From a virus: a stretch of DNA of 20,657 bases. A model generated the notes under the pieces. The model was not told the DNA's origin. It saw nothing but the letters and a program-made list of their open reading frames with translations, and did no database searches. A program made the translations under genes and the position numbers. Position 1 is the first letter of the stretch. The number at the start of each line of letters is the position of its first letter. Positions 1 through 6,439 of this stretch are shown piece by piece. The stretch covers positions 1 through 20,657 of the IMG/VR virus record IMGVR_UViG_3300048591_000339; one strand, given 5' to 3'.

Positions 1-250
1 GTCGACCTGCCAGCCCGAACACGGCCACAGCGTCGTCCTCGTCCAGCCGCTCCGTGAACCCCACCGCAAGCGGTTCCATGCCGCGCAGAATGATCCACAT
101 CAGCACCGTACGATCGCGCAACCTGTCCATCAGGTCGGCGCGGTTGATTTCCGGGGCCACCTCGAGCCCGCGCTCGACCAGTGCTTCGACGCGCACGATC
201 ACTTCCCCGCAGAGATCAGGCGGCACGCAATAGATGAGGGGTTTCGTCAT
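1..250 (-). CDS. Partial phage gene downstream of the tail fibre, possibly GNAT-like
   Basis: The ATG at 250 overlaps the stop of the preceding fibre gene (ATGA) and the frame stays open to the left edge, giving 83 codons with no stop. The protein begins MTKPLIYCVPPDLCGEV, then has an amphipathic helical stretch, then a hydrophobic strand-like piece (VLMWIILRGMEPLAVGFTER) and an acidic turn. A short protein of this style, with a central 'LW-hydrophobic-G-x-x-L-A-V' strand pair, is common beside the tail genes of podoviruses, and some are annotated as GNAT-fold proteins. The acetyl-CoA-binding loop that would decide this lies outside the window. It is co-transcribed with the structural operon, so a virion-related or internal-protein role is possible. 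The frame is well supported; the function is not. Confidence 0.6.
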   Translation of the reverse strand, partial: MTKPLIYCVPPDLCGEVIVRVEALVERGLEVAPEINRADLMDRLRDRTVLMWIILRGMEPLAVGFTERLDEDDAVAVFGLAGR

Positions 251-915
251 GCCCATGTCCCTATGCTGGTGTTGGCACCGTGCGCGCCAATCGGCGCAAT
301 GCGCATGAAAGAGTTGGCGTCCGTGGTGTAAGCCCCGCCCGGAGCCGCCGACAGGCTGTACTGAGGAATAAATGTCCCAGCCACATTGCATGAGACAATG
401 CCGCGCACGACAACGCGCACATGGTTTGATGCGACGGCCATAGCCGACGTGATCGTGGCCGTCGACGCGGACGTGAGGTTATGAATGAATGACGCCACCG
501 TGGCCCCGGGCACGACGGCCACCGAGCTATTGAGGACTGTATACGTGATGCTATTCAGCGTTGCCGTCCCGCCAAACAGCAAGCGGAACTGGTGCGATGT
601 GGTCCCGGCGCTTTTTGTGAAGCTGGCCACGATGTCGAATTGATAGACGGTTGATGCCGCCAGTGCGCAGCCCACGCCAAACATAGATTGAGCGCCCGTT
701 GCGTCTGCTCCTGCCAGTCCTGCGTGCAGCCGGAACACTTGCTCGACCGGCACGAACCCGTCGACATCGCCCGAATACGTGAGCACTCCGCCGGTAATCG
801 GAAACCGCCCCTCCAAAACCGTCGCCCGGCCTTCAAGCGCGGTTGCGCGCGTGCCAAGCTGCACGATTTCGCTATTGATGCGGGTCCGGTTGGTTTCTCC
901 GACAGCAAGGGTCAT
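247..915 (-). CDS. Putative short tail fibre or appendage protein
   Basis: This 222-residue protein probably sits on the virion surface. I chose the ATG at 915 because it overlaps the stop of the nozzle gene (TGATG). An upstream in-frame ATG at 969 would add 18 residues inside that gene. Residues about 10-42 form a short heptad-like stretch with the near-repeat RATALEG/RATVLEG, typical of trimerising fibre stems. The rest is Thr/Ser/Ala/Val-rich beta sequence with no enzyme motif and no Cys cluster. The position directly after a gp10-like nozzle is where P22-like phages carry tail needle or fibre genes. It could instead be a head fibre. The coiled coil and beta-rich body are visible; the fibre role is inferred from these and from context. 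Confidence 0.6.
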   Translation of the reverse strand: MTLAVGETNRTRINSEIVQLGTRATALEGRATVLEGRFPITGGVLTYSGDVDGFVPVEQVFRLHAGLAGADATGAQSMFGVGCALAASTVYQFDIVASFTKSAGTTSHQFRLLFGGTATLNSITYTVLNSSVAVVPGATVASFIHNLTSASTATITSAMAVASNHVRVVVRGIVSCNVAGTFIPQYSLSAAPGGAYTTDANSFMRIAPIGAHGANTSIGTWA

Positions 916-2603
916 CAGTACCTCCCCGCCTTGCGAAATTCCGGATGAATGCCCGTTGCAAACGTCCACGCAGTTCCGGAAGGAATGCGCAGCCGCGCGC
1001 GGGCGTAGCGGGTGTTTTCCAGCACAAAGGCGTTGCCGTCGTCGTCGATCGCGCTTTCCGTGCCATCGACAGGGATCTCCGAGCGCTTCCCGCGGCCGAC
1101 GATGCTGGCATACCCGGTCTCGGCATCGGTCTCAGGCCGCAGGTTGTTGACCTCGATCCGCGATCCGGAAATCTCCTGCTCCGGTGTCTCAATGCGCGCT
1201 TCCATTGAGTCGCCAGAGAGAAACCCGATCTTGTTAGCCGTGTCGCACAGCGCCAGCGCCGGCAGCGTGGCCGACGACACAGCATCCAGAGAGAATTCGA
1301 GCGCATCCAGATCACCGCCGACGATGCCGCCCGACGTGTACACACCTGCAAACGTCGATCCGTCCAGATCGAACGTCGTGCCATTAATCACCGTGATCGT
1401 CCACGTTCCATTGGCAGCCGTGACACCGCCAACCGCTGAAATGGTCTTCACATCGCCCGTCGTCAGTGTCGAGGTATCTGCGACCGTGATCCGGATTAGG
1501 CCCGACCCATTATCGGCGGCCCCGGTGATGGTCAGAGCACCCGGCGCAATGGCGTCCAGGCCCTCTAGCGTCAAGCCGGGGCGGGAGAGCGGCGCCAGGT
1601 ACTGCCCGGCAATCTCGATCGGCGCCCATCGCTGCAGAATGTAATTGTACGCCAGCAGGCGATCGAACTGACTGGCCGAGCCGGCCACATCCCGGTATGA
1701 CCACATGACAACGCCGCGTGTCGGGTCGGCTGCTGCTACGATATATTGCGGGGCGGCAAGGTCTGCGCCGTCCAGGAACGTCCGGTTGACCTTTTCCTCA
1801 CCGATTTCCGAAATCGCGCCGTCGACCGTCATGGAGATGAAGCCGCGGGTCGTGTATGCAAAAATCTGGTTATTGGCCGTTGTCACCCCGTCGGCGCCGA
1901 TTACGCCGAGCTTTTCCCCGATGCGGTCGATCGAGAACACAATGTCGCTGCCCTGGGCATAAATCATGCGGCGCATTTCGGTATCCTGCATGATGACGCC
2001 AAGCTCACCGCCCACAATGGCGCGCGGAATGCCGCCCGATGGCAAATCCTGATAGTCCGAGAAGTTTGTGCCCGCCGTCCAATTCGTGGTGTCGTTCAGC
2101 CCGCTCCAGGCAATGCGATAGGGGTTTGACAGCAGATCGCAGAGCACGAGAAAGCGGTTCACCACAGCGATGTTCCCGGCTTGTGGCGGCGATCCTGGGG
2201 CGGCGGCGAACGCCGACGAGGATGTGAGGTCAAAGCGTTGCAGCACGGCATTGCGCTGCGTGGCGAACACGTAGTTGTTGAACTGGACAAACCGCCAGTT
2301 ACGATCGTTGTCGAGGCTCGTATAGGTGCCGGCGCCCAGCGACACATCGGTCCAGGCCAGCGTGGTGTTGTCGAGCTTGTACAGCTTGGTTGCGGTGCCG
2401 GCGAAGATCGTCACGGTGGCATCGGCGTTGCGGGCAAAGAAGAACCCCCGGCAGTTAGCCGCCAGCGCATCAGTGTAGGGCTCGAACTCTTTTACCGGGC
2501 CGTAGCCGTCGGCGCGCGGCAACACGTTCTCAATCTCAGAGGTATACTCCCGATTGAGGTCTGAAACGTCCGGCCGATATTCTCCGAAGGCCAGCAGCGC
2601 CAT
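915..2603 (-). CDS. P22 gp10-like tail nozzle (packaged DNA stabilisation) protein
   Basis: This 562-residue protein is predicted to form the hub or nozzle below the gp4-like adaptor, closing the portal channel and anchoring fibres. The start at 2603 overlaps the adaptor stop (TAATG). The N-terminus (MALLAFGEYRPDVSDLN, then ENVLPRADGYGPVKEFEPYT) is characteristic of gp10-like proteins in many podoviruses. The beta-propeller-like body follows, with phrases such as RIAWSGLNDTTNW and LGVIMQDTEMRRMIY. Residues about 353-430 (nt about 1314-1547) form an Ig-like Gly/Thr-rich block with ANGTWTITVINGTTFDLDGS, resembling the E1_FCCH domain often found in phage structural proteins. It appears inserted between LEGLDAI and DLDALEFSLDA, a segment that normally reads continuously. 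The C-terminal part resumes with ETPEQEISGSRIEVNNLRP. Its place next to the adaptor agrees with P22 gene order. Confidence 0.85.
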   Translation of the reverse strand: MALLAFGEYRPDVSDLNREYTSEIENVLPRADGYGPVKEFEPYTDALAANCRGFFFARNADATVTIFAGTATKLYKLDNTTLAWTDVSLGAGTYTSLDNDRNWRFVQFNNYVFATQRNAVLQRFDLTSSSAFAAAPGSPPQAGNIAVVNRFLVLCDLLSNPYRIAWSGLNDTTNWTAGTNFSDYQDLPSGGIPRAIVGGELGVIMQDTEMRRMIYAQGSDIVFSIDRIGEKLGVIGADGVTTANNQIFAYTTRGFISMTVDGAISEIGEEKVNRTFLDGADLAAPQYIVAAADPTRGVVMWSYRDVAGSASQFDRLLAYNYILQRWAPIEIAGQYLAPLSRPGLTLEGLDAIAPGALTITGAADNGSGLIRITVADTSTLTTGDVKTISAVGGVTAANGTWTITVINGTTFDLDGSTFAGVYTSGGIVGGDLDALEFSLDAVSSATLPALALCDTANKIGFLSGDSMEARIETPEQEISGSRIEVNNLRPETDAETGYASIVGRGKRSEIPVDGTESAIDDDGNAFVLENTRYARARLRIPSGTAWTFATGIHPEFRKAGRY

Positions 2604-3244
2604 TAGAAGTCCGTAGGCGTGACCGCCCACCCTCCCGTCTGCACTTTGTTGGACGTGCGGATCTTGAGCCGCGTCAGGATCTCGTCTGCTGCACCCGAGG
2701 CGATCTGCGCGCGCTCCGTGTCGACGATGACGTGGGCGAACAGTTCAAACTGCGCCCTCATGCGAATGAGCTTTTCGGCTTCCACCATCCACGGATTGCC
2801 CGTTTCTCCGGATGTGGCAGGAGCCGCAACCTTGATCACGCCGCCCACGCGCACCGTATACACGTCGTCGGGAACGGGATAGAGCCGGAACCGCTTATCA
2901 TAGAACGTGTAATAGCGCGGCTCGCCGGTCTGGGTACCCTGCTCTGACAGTTCTTCAATGCGGGTGGGGGTTTCTTCGTACAGCTTCACGACCTGGTTGT
3001 CGTCAAGTTCAAGCTTGACGTAGTCGATCTTCTCGATCAGGCCGATGTCGGCATCGTCCGTGGCGGTGTAAAATTGCTGATCGACAACGCTGGCGAATGT
3101 CATTTCGCGGCTGACGTTGAACCAGAAGCGTTCGCCCTGATAATGGTCTATCGCGGTATAGATGGCTTCCTCGATCTGCGTGTTGATGTTGGAGCGGCGG
3201 ACTTCGCGCGCGATCCGGTCAATCATCGTGGCGAGCGTGGTCAT
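2603..3244 (-). CDS. P22 gp4-like head-tail adaptor protein
   Basis: This 213-residue protein likely forms the ring joining portal to nozzle after packaging. The ATG at 3244 gives MTTLATMIDRIAREVRRSNI, a typical opening for this adaptor family. An upstream TTG at 3304 would add an unlikely Ser/Pro/Arg-rich leader. It contains IEEAIYTAIDHYQGERFWFN, then RFRLYPVPDDVYTVRVGGVI and a helical C-terminal region (EKLIRMRAQFELFAHVIVD), the order seen in podovirus gp4-like and 'phage adaptor' proteins. The stop overlaps the nozzle start by one base. The upstream stop in another frame (TGA at 3246-3248) lies one base before this ATG, so translation could be coupled to whatever is translated there. A weak Shine-Dalgarno sequence (GGATGG) lies 6 bases before the start. 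Confidence 0.75.
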   Translation of the reverse strand: MTTLATMIDRIAREVRRSNINTQIEEAIYTAIDHYQGERFWFNVSREMTFASVVDQQFYTATDDADIGLIEKIDYVKLELDDNQVVKLYEETPTRIEELSEQGTQTGEPRYYTFYDKRFRLYPVPDDVYTVRVGGVIKVAAPATSGETGNPWMVEAEKLIRMRAQFELFAHVIVDTERAQIASGAADEILTRLKIRTSNKVQTGGWAVTPTDF

Positions 3245-3245
3245 A

Positions 3246-3359
3246 TCAGGCCATCCAGATTGCAGACGAGATGAACAGGCAGGCGGCGAGGAACTTCGTC
3301 CCAAAGCAGAGCGTGCTCAGTTCTTGGCGAGCAGCGCTAAGGCGGTCGCCCAGTCTATT
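3246..3359 (-). other. Possible -1 frameshift extension of the holin-like gene
   Basis: The minus-strand frame entered by a -1 slip on the seven-A run (3364-3358, codons AAA AAA then A) stays open for 37 more residues and ends at TGA 3248-3246, one base before the adaptor ATG. Its end (STLCFGTKFLAACLFISSA) is hydrophobic enough for a transmembrane helix. A product of about 94 residues with two membrane segments would result, against 70 residues and one segment without slippage. No ATG, GTG or TTG with a ribosome site opens this stretch independently. The heptamer is preceded by C, so it is not an ideal A-AAA-AAG type slippery site. This may be chance. Confidence 0.25.
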
Positions 3360-3529
3360 TTTTTGCCTATTGCCGCGCCGATCACTGCCAGACCCACCGC
3401 CACCATGTACCAGTCCCGCGGCGTGATCTTGCTGCTTTCCAAGTCGTCCAGGCGATCCCCGTGCGACTCGACCTTCATCTCGACCACCGTAAGACGGTGT
3501 TCGGTTTTCAAATTGTGTGATGACGGCAT
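3317..3529 (-). CDS. XhlA/holin-like small membrane protein
   Basis: This 70-residue protein has an N-terminal coiled-coil-like helix (about 6-33, RLTVVEMKVESHGDRLDDLE) and one transmembrane segment (about 40-55, WYMVAVGLAVIGAAIG) preceded by the turn KITPRDW. That is the plan of the hemolysin XhlA/holin-type proteins found beside phage structural genes. A lysis accessory role in the inner membrane is therefore plausible but unproven, and no endolysin is visible nearby. I chose ATG 3529; a GGGCGGGA Shine-Dalgarno-like tract ends 10 bases upstream. An ATG at 3536 opens a different frame of low-complexity sequence. The gene follows a strong terminator at 3566-3598, so it needs readthrough or its own promoter. 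A seven-A run near its 3' end allows a possible -1 frameshift. Confidence 0.6.
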   Translation of the reverse strand: MPSSHNLKTEHRLTVVEMKVESHGDRLDDLESSKITPRDWYMVAVGLAVIGAAIGKKIDWATALALLAKN

Positions 3530-3565
3530 TGGCCATGTGTCCCGCCCCGCTGCGTTCGGCCTTGT

Positions 3566-3598
3566 AAAAACCCAGGGGGCGATGGGGAGCCCCCTGGG
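3566..3598 (-). terminator. Strong intrinsic terminator inside the structural operon
   Basis: On the minus strand a perfect 10-bp stem (CCCAGGGGGC, 3598-3589, with GCCCCCTGGG, 3580-3571) and an 8-base loop is followed directly by five Ts (3570-3566). It sits 29 bases after the decoration-protein stop and before the holin-like gene. It should strongly lower transcription of the adaptor, nozzle and fibre genes relative to the capsid genes, unless an antitermination factor acts. The NusG-like protein encoded at 18745-19272 is a candidate. Confidence 0.9.
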
Positions 3599-3626
3599 GT
3601 CGTCTGGGCTTGGAGTGTGGGGACGC

Positions 3627-4025
3627 TTACGGAGCCAGGATGTATTCGATCCACACGCGGCCGGCGCCGGCGGTGGCCGCCGTGCCCGTGAGATCGACAG
3701 TGCAGTTGATGAGCGTATCGACCGTGACATAAGCGTCGTTGGTCGTCGCCATTTCGTCGGCCACGATCACGCCAATCGTGCCGAGCGCCAGATCCGTTGC
3801 GAAGCCGTCGTCATCGGCAACGGTGCCGATATCGAGGACGTTCGTGGACCCGGCGTTGAAGGCCGTCGTGACGACCACGCCGCCCCGGATGACCATGGCG
3901 CCGGCAGGGATGTACCCGAGAGGCACGACAAGGCCGTCGTCGGCGTAGGTGATGTTGGCAGACAGGTAGTGCACCTGATGCGTCTGGTATTCGCGCGCGT
4001 TCGTGCCCGCGGTATTGGTAGCCAT
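3627..4025 (-). CDS. Putative capsid decoration / head structural protein
   Basis: This 132-residue, beta-rich, Ala/Thr/Gly/Val-rich protein has no enzyme motif. It begins MATNTAGTNAREYQTHQVHY and contains a central LGYIPAGAMVIRGGVVVTTAF, a pattern typical of small head decoration or stabilisation proteins that lie directly after the major capsid gene. It is separated from the capsid stop by 22 bases, with a good ribosome site (GGGAG, 8 bases before the ATG). A strong terminator follows, so capsid and decoration proteins form the highly expressed end of the upstream transcript. It could alternatively be a head-fibre-like protein. The structural role is inferred from position and composition. 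Confidence 0.6.
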   Translation of the reverse strand: MATNTAGTNAREYQTHQVHYLSANITYADDGLVVPLGYIPAGAMVIRGGVVVTTAFNAGSTNVLDIGTVADDDGFATDLALGTIGVIVADEMATTNDAYVTVDTLINCTVDLTGTAATAGAGRVWIEYILAP

Positions 4026-4047
4026 GATGGTTTCTCCCGATCAGGAA

Positions 4048-5139
4048 TTAGACTGCACGAGCGGCGTAGGTGGACACAACGACGGTGCCGAAGTCCTTCG
4101 AGTCGAAGCGGCACTTCTTGAGGCCCCAGATGGTCCAGGCGCCGACTTCGAGTTCGCGTTCGTGGTCGATGAGTTCTTCTGACCAACGGTACTTCATCGG
4201 CCCCTGCGGGTTGCCGTTGCCGTAGCCGATGGCGGCCGCCTGAGCACCCAGCAGCACCGCGCGGCGCACCGTGGTGATGGCCACACCGGTGGAGCCGTTC
4301 ACGCCCTGCGTCACGTCCTGAGACTGCCGGAGGATGACGCCATTGTATTCGCCGAGCGCGCCCGAATAGATCGGGTTCTTGCTGACATCCACGCCGCTAT
4401 AGGCGTACTTGGTGATATCCTGCCAGCCGCCCGTCGACGTGGTCGTGCGCAGGCTCGTGACCTGGGCCGGGTCGAGATACATGACATATTTCGGCATCCC
4501 GCCGACCATGACCGGGCGGACCATGTTGTTGCCGATCGCGGCGACTTCCTTGGCTTTGTCGATCAAGGACACAACGAACGTGTCGCTCGATCCCAGGCCC
4601 TGGTCGTTGGTGGCCGTGCCCGCCCAAATGTGGCGGGTGGACGACGGCGCGACAACGGAGTTGAAGCCGGTGAAGCGCAGACCTGATGTGGTGGAGTCGG
4701 TGTTAGCCGGCGTGTAGCCGCAGACGTGGTTGAAGAACGAGACGCTCTTGCGGTCCTTGAACCAATCCTTCAGACCGTCCTTGGCTTCCGAGCGGATATC
4801 GAAGGGCACGCGCTGTGCGTCGATGGTATTGTCAGAGCGGCTGCGCACCGTGTTGCCGAGTTCGTTGATGAGGATGGCGTCGGAATAGATCGAGAGGCTT
4901 TCTCCGTTGCCGACGGCCTTCTGACCTTCCGTGAAGCCAGCGCCAGAAAGCCGCGTGCGCAGGCCATAGGTCACCTGGTCGCCGCGCTTTTTGGAAAAGT
5001 CCGTCTTGACGTGAATGATGCTGTCCGAGGTTTCGCCCATGAGCTTGCCGATGTCGGACGTGTCGCGCTCTGCCTGCGCCAGTTCCTTGGCCCAGAGCTT
5101 CTGAGCCATGGCGTCATTGACTGCGAATGAGGTGGTCAT
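4048..5139 (-). CDS. Major capsid protein, DUF4043/N4-gp56 type
   Basis: This 363-residue protein forms the procapsid shell around the scaffold. Recognisable parts are the N-terminal AQKLWAKELAQAERDTSDIG, the segment RGDQVTYGLRTRLSGAGFTE, the phrase ILINELGNTVRSRS, the arm HVCGYTP, the VGGMPKYVMYLDPAQVTSLR strand and the RAVLLGAQAAAIGYG region near the C-terminus. This order matches the DUF4043/N4-gp56 family of HK97-fold capsid proteins. The start at 5139 has an AGGGGG ribosome site 4 bases upstream. A 271-base gap separates it from the scaffold, unusual in this otherwise gapless operon, and may carry expression signals that raise capsid output. Confidence 0.9.
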   Translation of the reverse strand: MTTSFAVNDAMAQKLWAKELAQAERDTSDIGKLMGETSDSIIHVKTDFSKKRGDQVTYGLRTRLSGAGFTEGQKAVGNGESLSIYSDAILINELGNTVRSRSDNTIDAQRVPFDIRSEAKDGLKDWFKDRKSVSFFNHVCGYTPANTDSTTSGLRFTGFNSVVAPSSTRHIWAGTATNDQGLGSSDTFVVSLIDKAKEVAAIGNNMVRPVMVGGMPKYVMYLDPAQVTSLRTTTSTGGWQDITKYAYSGVDVSKNPIYSGALGEYNGVILRQSQDVTQGVNGSTGVAITTVRRAVLLGAQAAAIGYGNGNPQGPMKYRWSEELIDHERELEVGAWTIWGLKKCRFDSKDFGTVVVSTYAARAV

Positions 5140-5410
5140 AGTGCCCCCTGATGGTTCTGCCGATTGTGGGATTGCTCAGGTAACGCCCTAAGCGCGGCGG
5201 AACGATCTAACGTGATCGGGGACGTTGACCTATTGTGCGCGGGTCAAAGCGCGGAACAGCTTAACGGGCTGGAGCGGTCGGGCGGCTTGCTGTCGTGGAA
5301 AATCTTCTAGCTGGAGGAAAGAAGATCACACCAAGCACGCCCGACACCTTGATAACTGTGCTGATTTGCGCAGTGTGGCAAGAGCACGGCGAAATCGTGG
5401 GAGGTCTGGT
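5140..5410. other. 271-base gene-free gap between scaffold and capsid genes
   Basis: No open frame with a ribosome site was found on either strand. Three inverted repeats are visible: ATCTTCT/AGAAGAT (5302-5308 and 5320-5326, 11-base loop, followed on the minus strand by four Ts); an ACTGTGC/GCGCAGT pair with one G-U near 5356-5376; and TTGACC/GGTCAA (5225-5230 and 5242-5247). The first could be a weak attenuator after the scaffold gene. The last could be an operator. I found no convincing -35/-10 pair on the minus strand. Its most likely role is setting capsid expression apart from scaffold expression. Confidence 0.45.
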
Positions 5411-6439
5411 TTACCCTCCGATCACCTTGCGCCACGCGGCCGGGCCGTGCTTCGCAATGTACGCTTCGCGCATCCGAATGCCATCAGCTTCTGACGAGTT
5501 CAGGTATTCCTGAATGCTGAACCCTTCTGACATGCCGCCCTCTCCGGCTCCTCGCAGGGAAGCGCTGGCGCGTCGTCCGTTTTCCAGCTGCTCGATTTGC
5601 TTTGCTGCTTCTGCCAAAGCGTTTGGTGCTGCGGTGGCAGTCTTTCGGAACCCTCGTGCGGTGGCCAGCTTAAAGAGACGCTCCGCAGGAGACTTCCCGG
5701 CGCGCAGAGCTTCCGCCACGACATCGCGGGCCTCCTCTTTAAGCAGGCGATCACGTTCGGCTTTGTCGTCGATGCCAAGCGCTTCCATTTCAGCATGACG
5801 CTGCTGCACGAGGTAGGCGAATGCATCTCCAAACGCGGGCTCGGCCGCCTTGAAGCGGTTCATGTCCGCGACGAAAGCCGAGTTGGTGCGGTCCTCCTGC
5901 GTCGATCGCTGCATCTGGGCGATCATGGCCTGGGTTTTCTCGAACCGGGCCTTCATCTGCTTCGCGTAGCCAAAAATATCCTGTTCCGGGTCGATGTCGG
6001 GCCCGTCCGCAAGGTCGAGTTCGGCAGCGGCCTGCTTCGGGGGCGCGGTTGCTTCCGTCAGGATGGCCAAGCGCTCTTTCGCGGCGATCAGGCTTTCGCG
6101 ATACGTCTGCGCCTCGTTGCGTGCCGTCTTGGCCGTCTCCTTCACACGCAGGTAGGCTGACCGCGGTACGAACTTCCCCGTCTTGGGATCGCGTGCCGGG
6201 GCGTCGGCGTCACCATCGAGGTCGTCATCGTATACGCCAACGTCATCCTGCTCTTGCGCCACATTGGCGTTAATCGGGTCGTCTTGCGCCAAATTCTGGA
6301 CGGACGGCACAAGCCCATCCGTCTTTTCACCCCGGCTTTCGAAATAAGCGCGTTCGGCCGGCGTAAAGTCGTCAGAAGCCGTGACCTCGATCTGAGGCGC
6401 CGGCGTGGTCGAAACTGCTGCTTGCGTGCTCACAATCAT
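5411..6439 (-). CDS. Capsid scaffolding protein
   Basis: This 342-residue, highly charged, Ala/Glu/Lys/Arg-rich and mostly helical protein sits between portal and capsid genes, the canonical scaffold position. Residues about 60-85 are very acidic (DDVGVYDDDLDGDADAPARD), followed by the basic turn PKTGKFVPRSAYLRVKETA, which occurs in many podovirus scaffold-like proteins. Long helices follow (about 95-310), then a short C-terminal part ending YIAKHGPAAWRKVIGG. Scaffolds usually bind coat through a basic C-terminal helix-turn-helix; the final Arg/Lys-rich residues fit that loosely. The start overlaps the portal stop (ATGA at 6436-6439). It acts inside the procapsid and would leave before or during packaging. 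Identification rests on composition, position and family resemblance. Confidence 0.8.
   Translation of the reverse strand: MIVSTQAAVSTTPAPQIEVTASDDFTPAERAYFESRGEKTDGLVPSVQNLAQDDPINANVAQEQDDVGVYDDDLDGDADAPARDPKTGKFVPRSAYLRVKETAKTARNEAQTYRESLIAAKERLAILTEATAPPKQAAAELDLADGPDIDPEQDIFGYAKQMKARFEKTQAMIAQMQRSTQEDRTNSAFVADMNRFKAAEPAFGDAFAYLVQQRHAEMEALGIDDKAERDRLLKEEARDVVAEALRAGKSPAERLFKLATARGFRKTATAAPNALAEAAKQIEQLENGRRASASLRGAGEGGMSEGFSIQEYLNSSEADGIRMREAYIAKHGPAAWRKVIGG

Noticed and set aside
3162-4121. 319-residue plus-strand frame across adaptor, terminator and decoration genes
   Set aside because: It crosses a strong terminator and three genes on the other strand. It is Arg/His/Gly-rich without domains.
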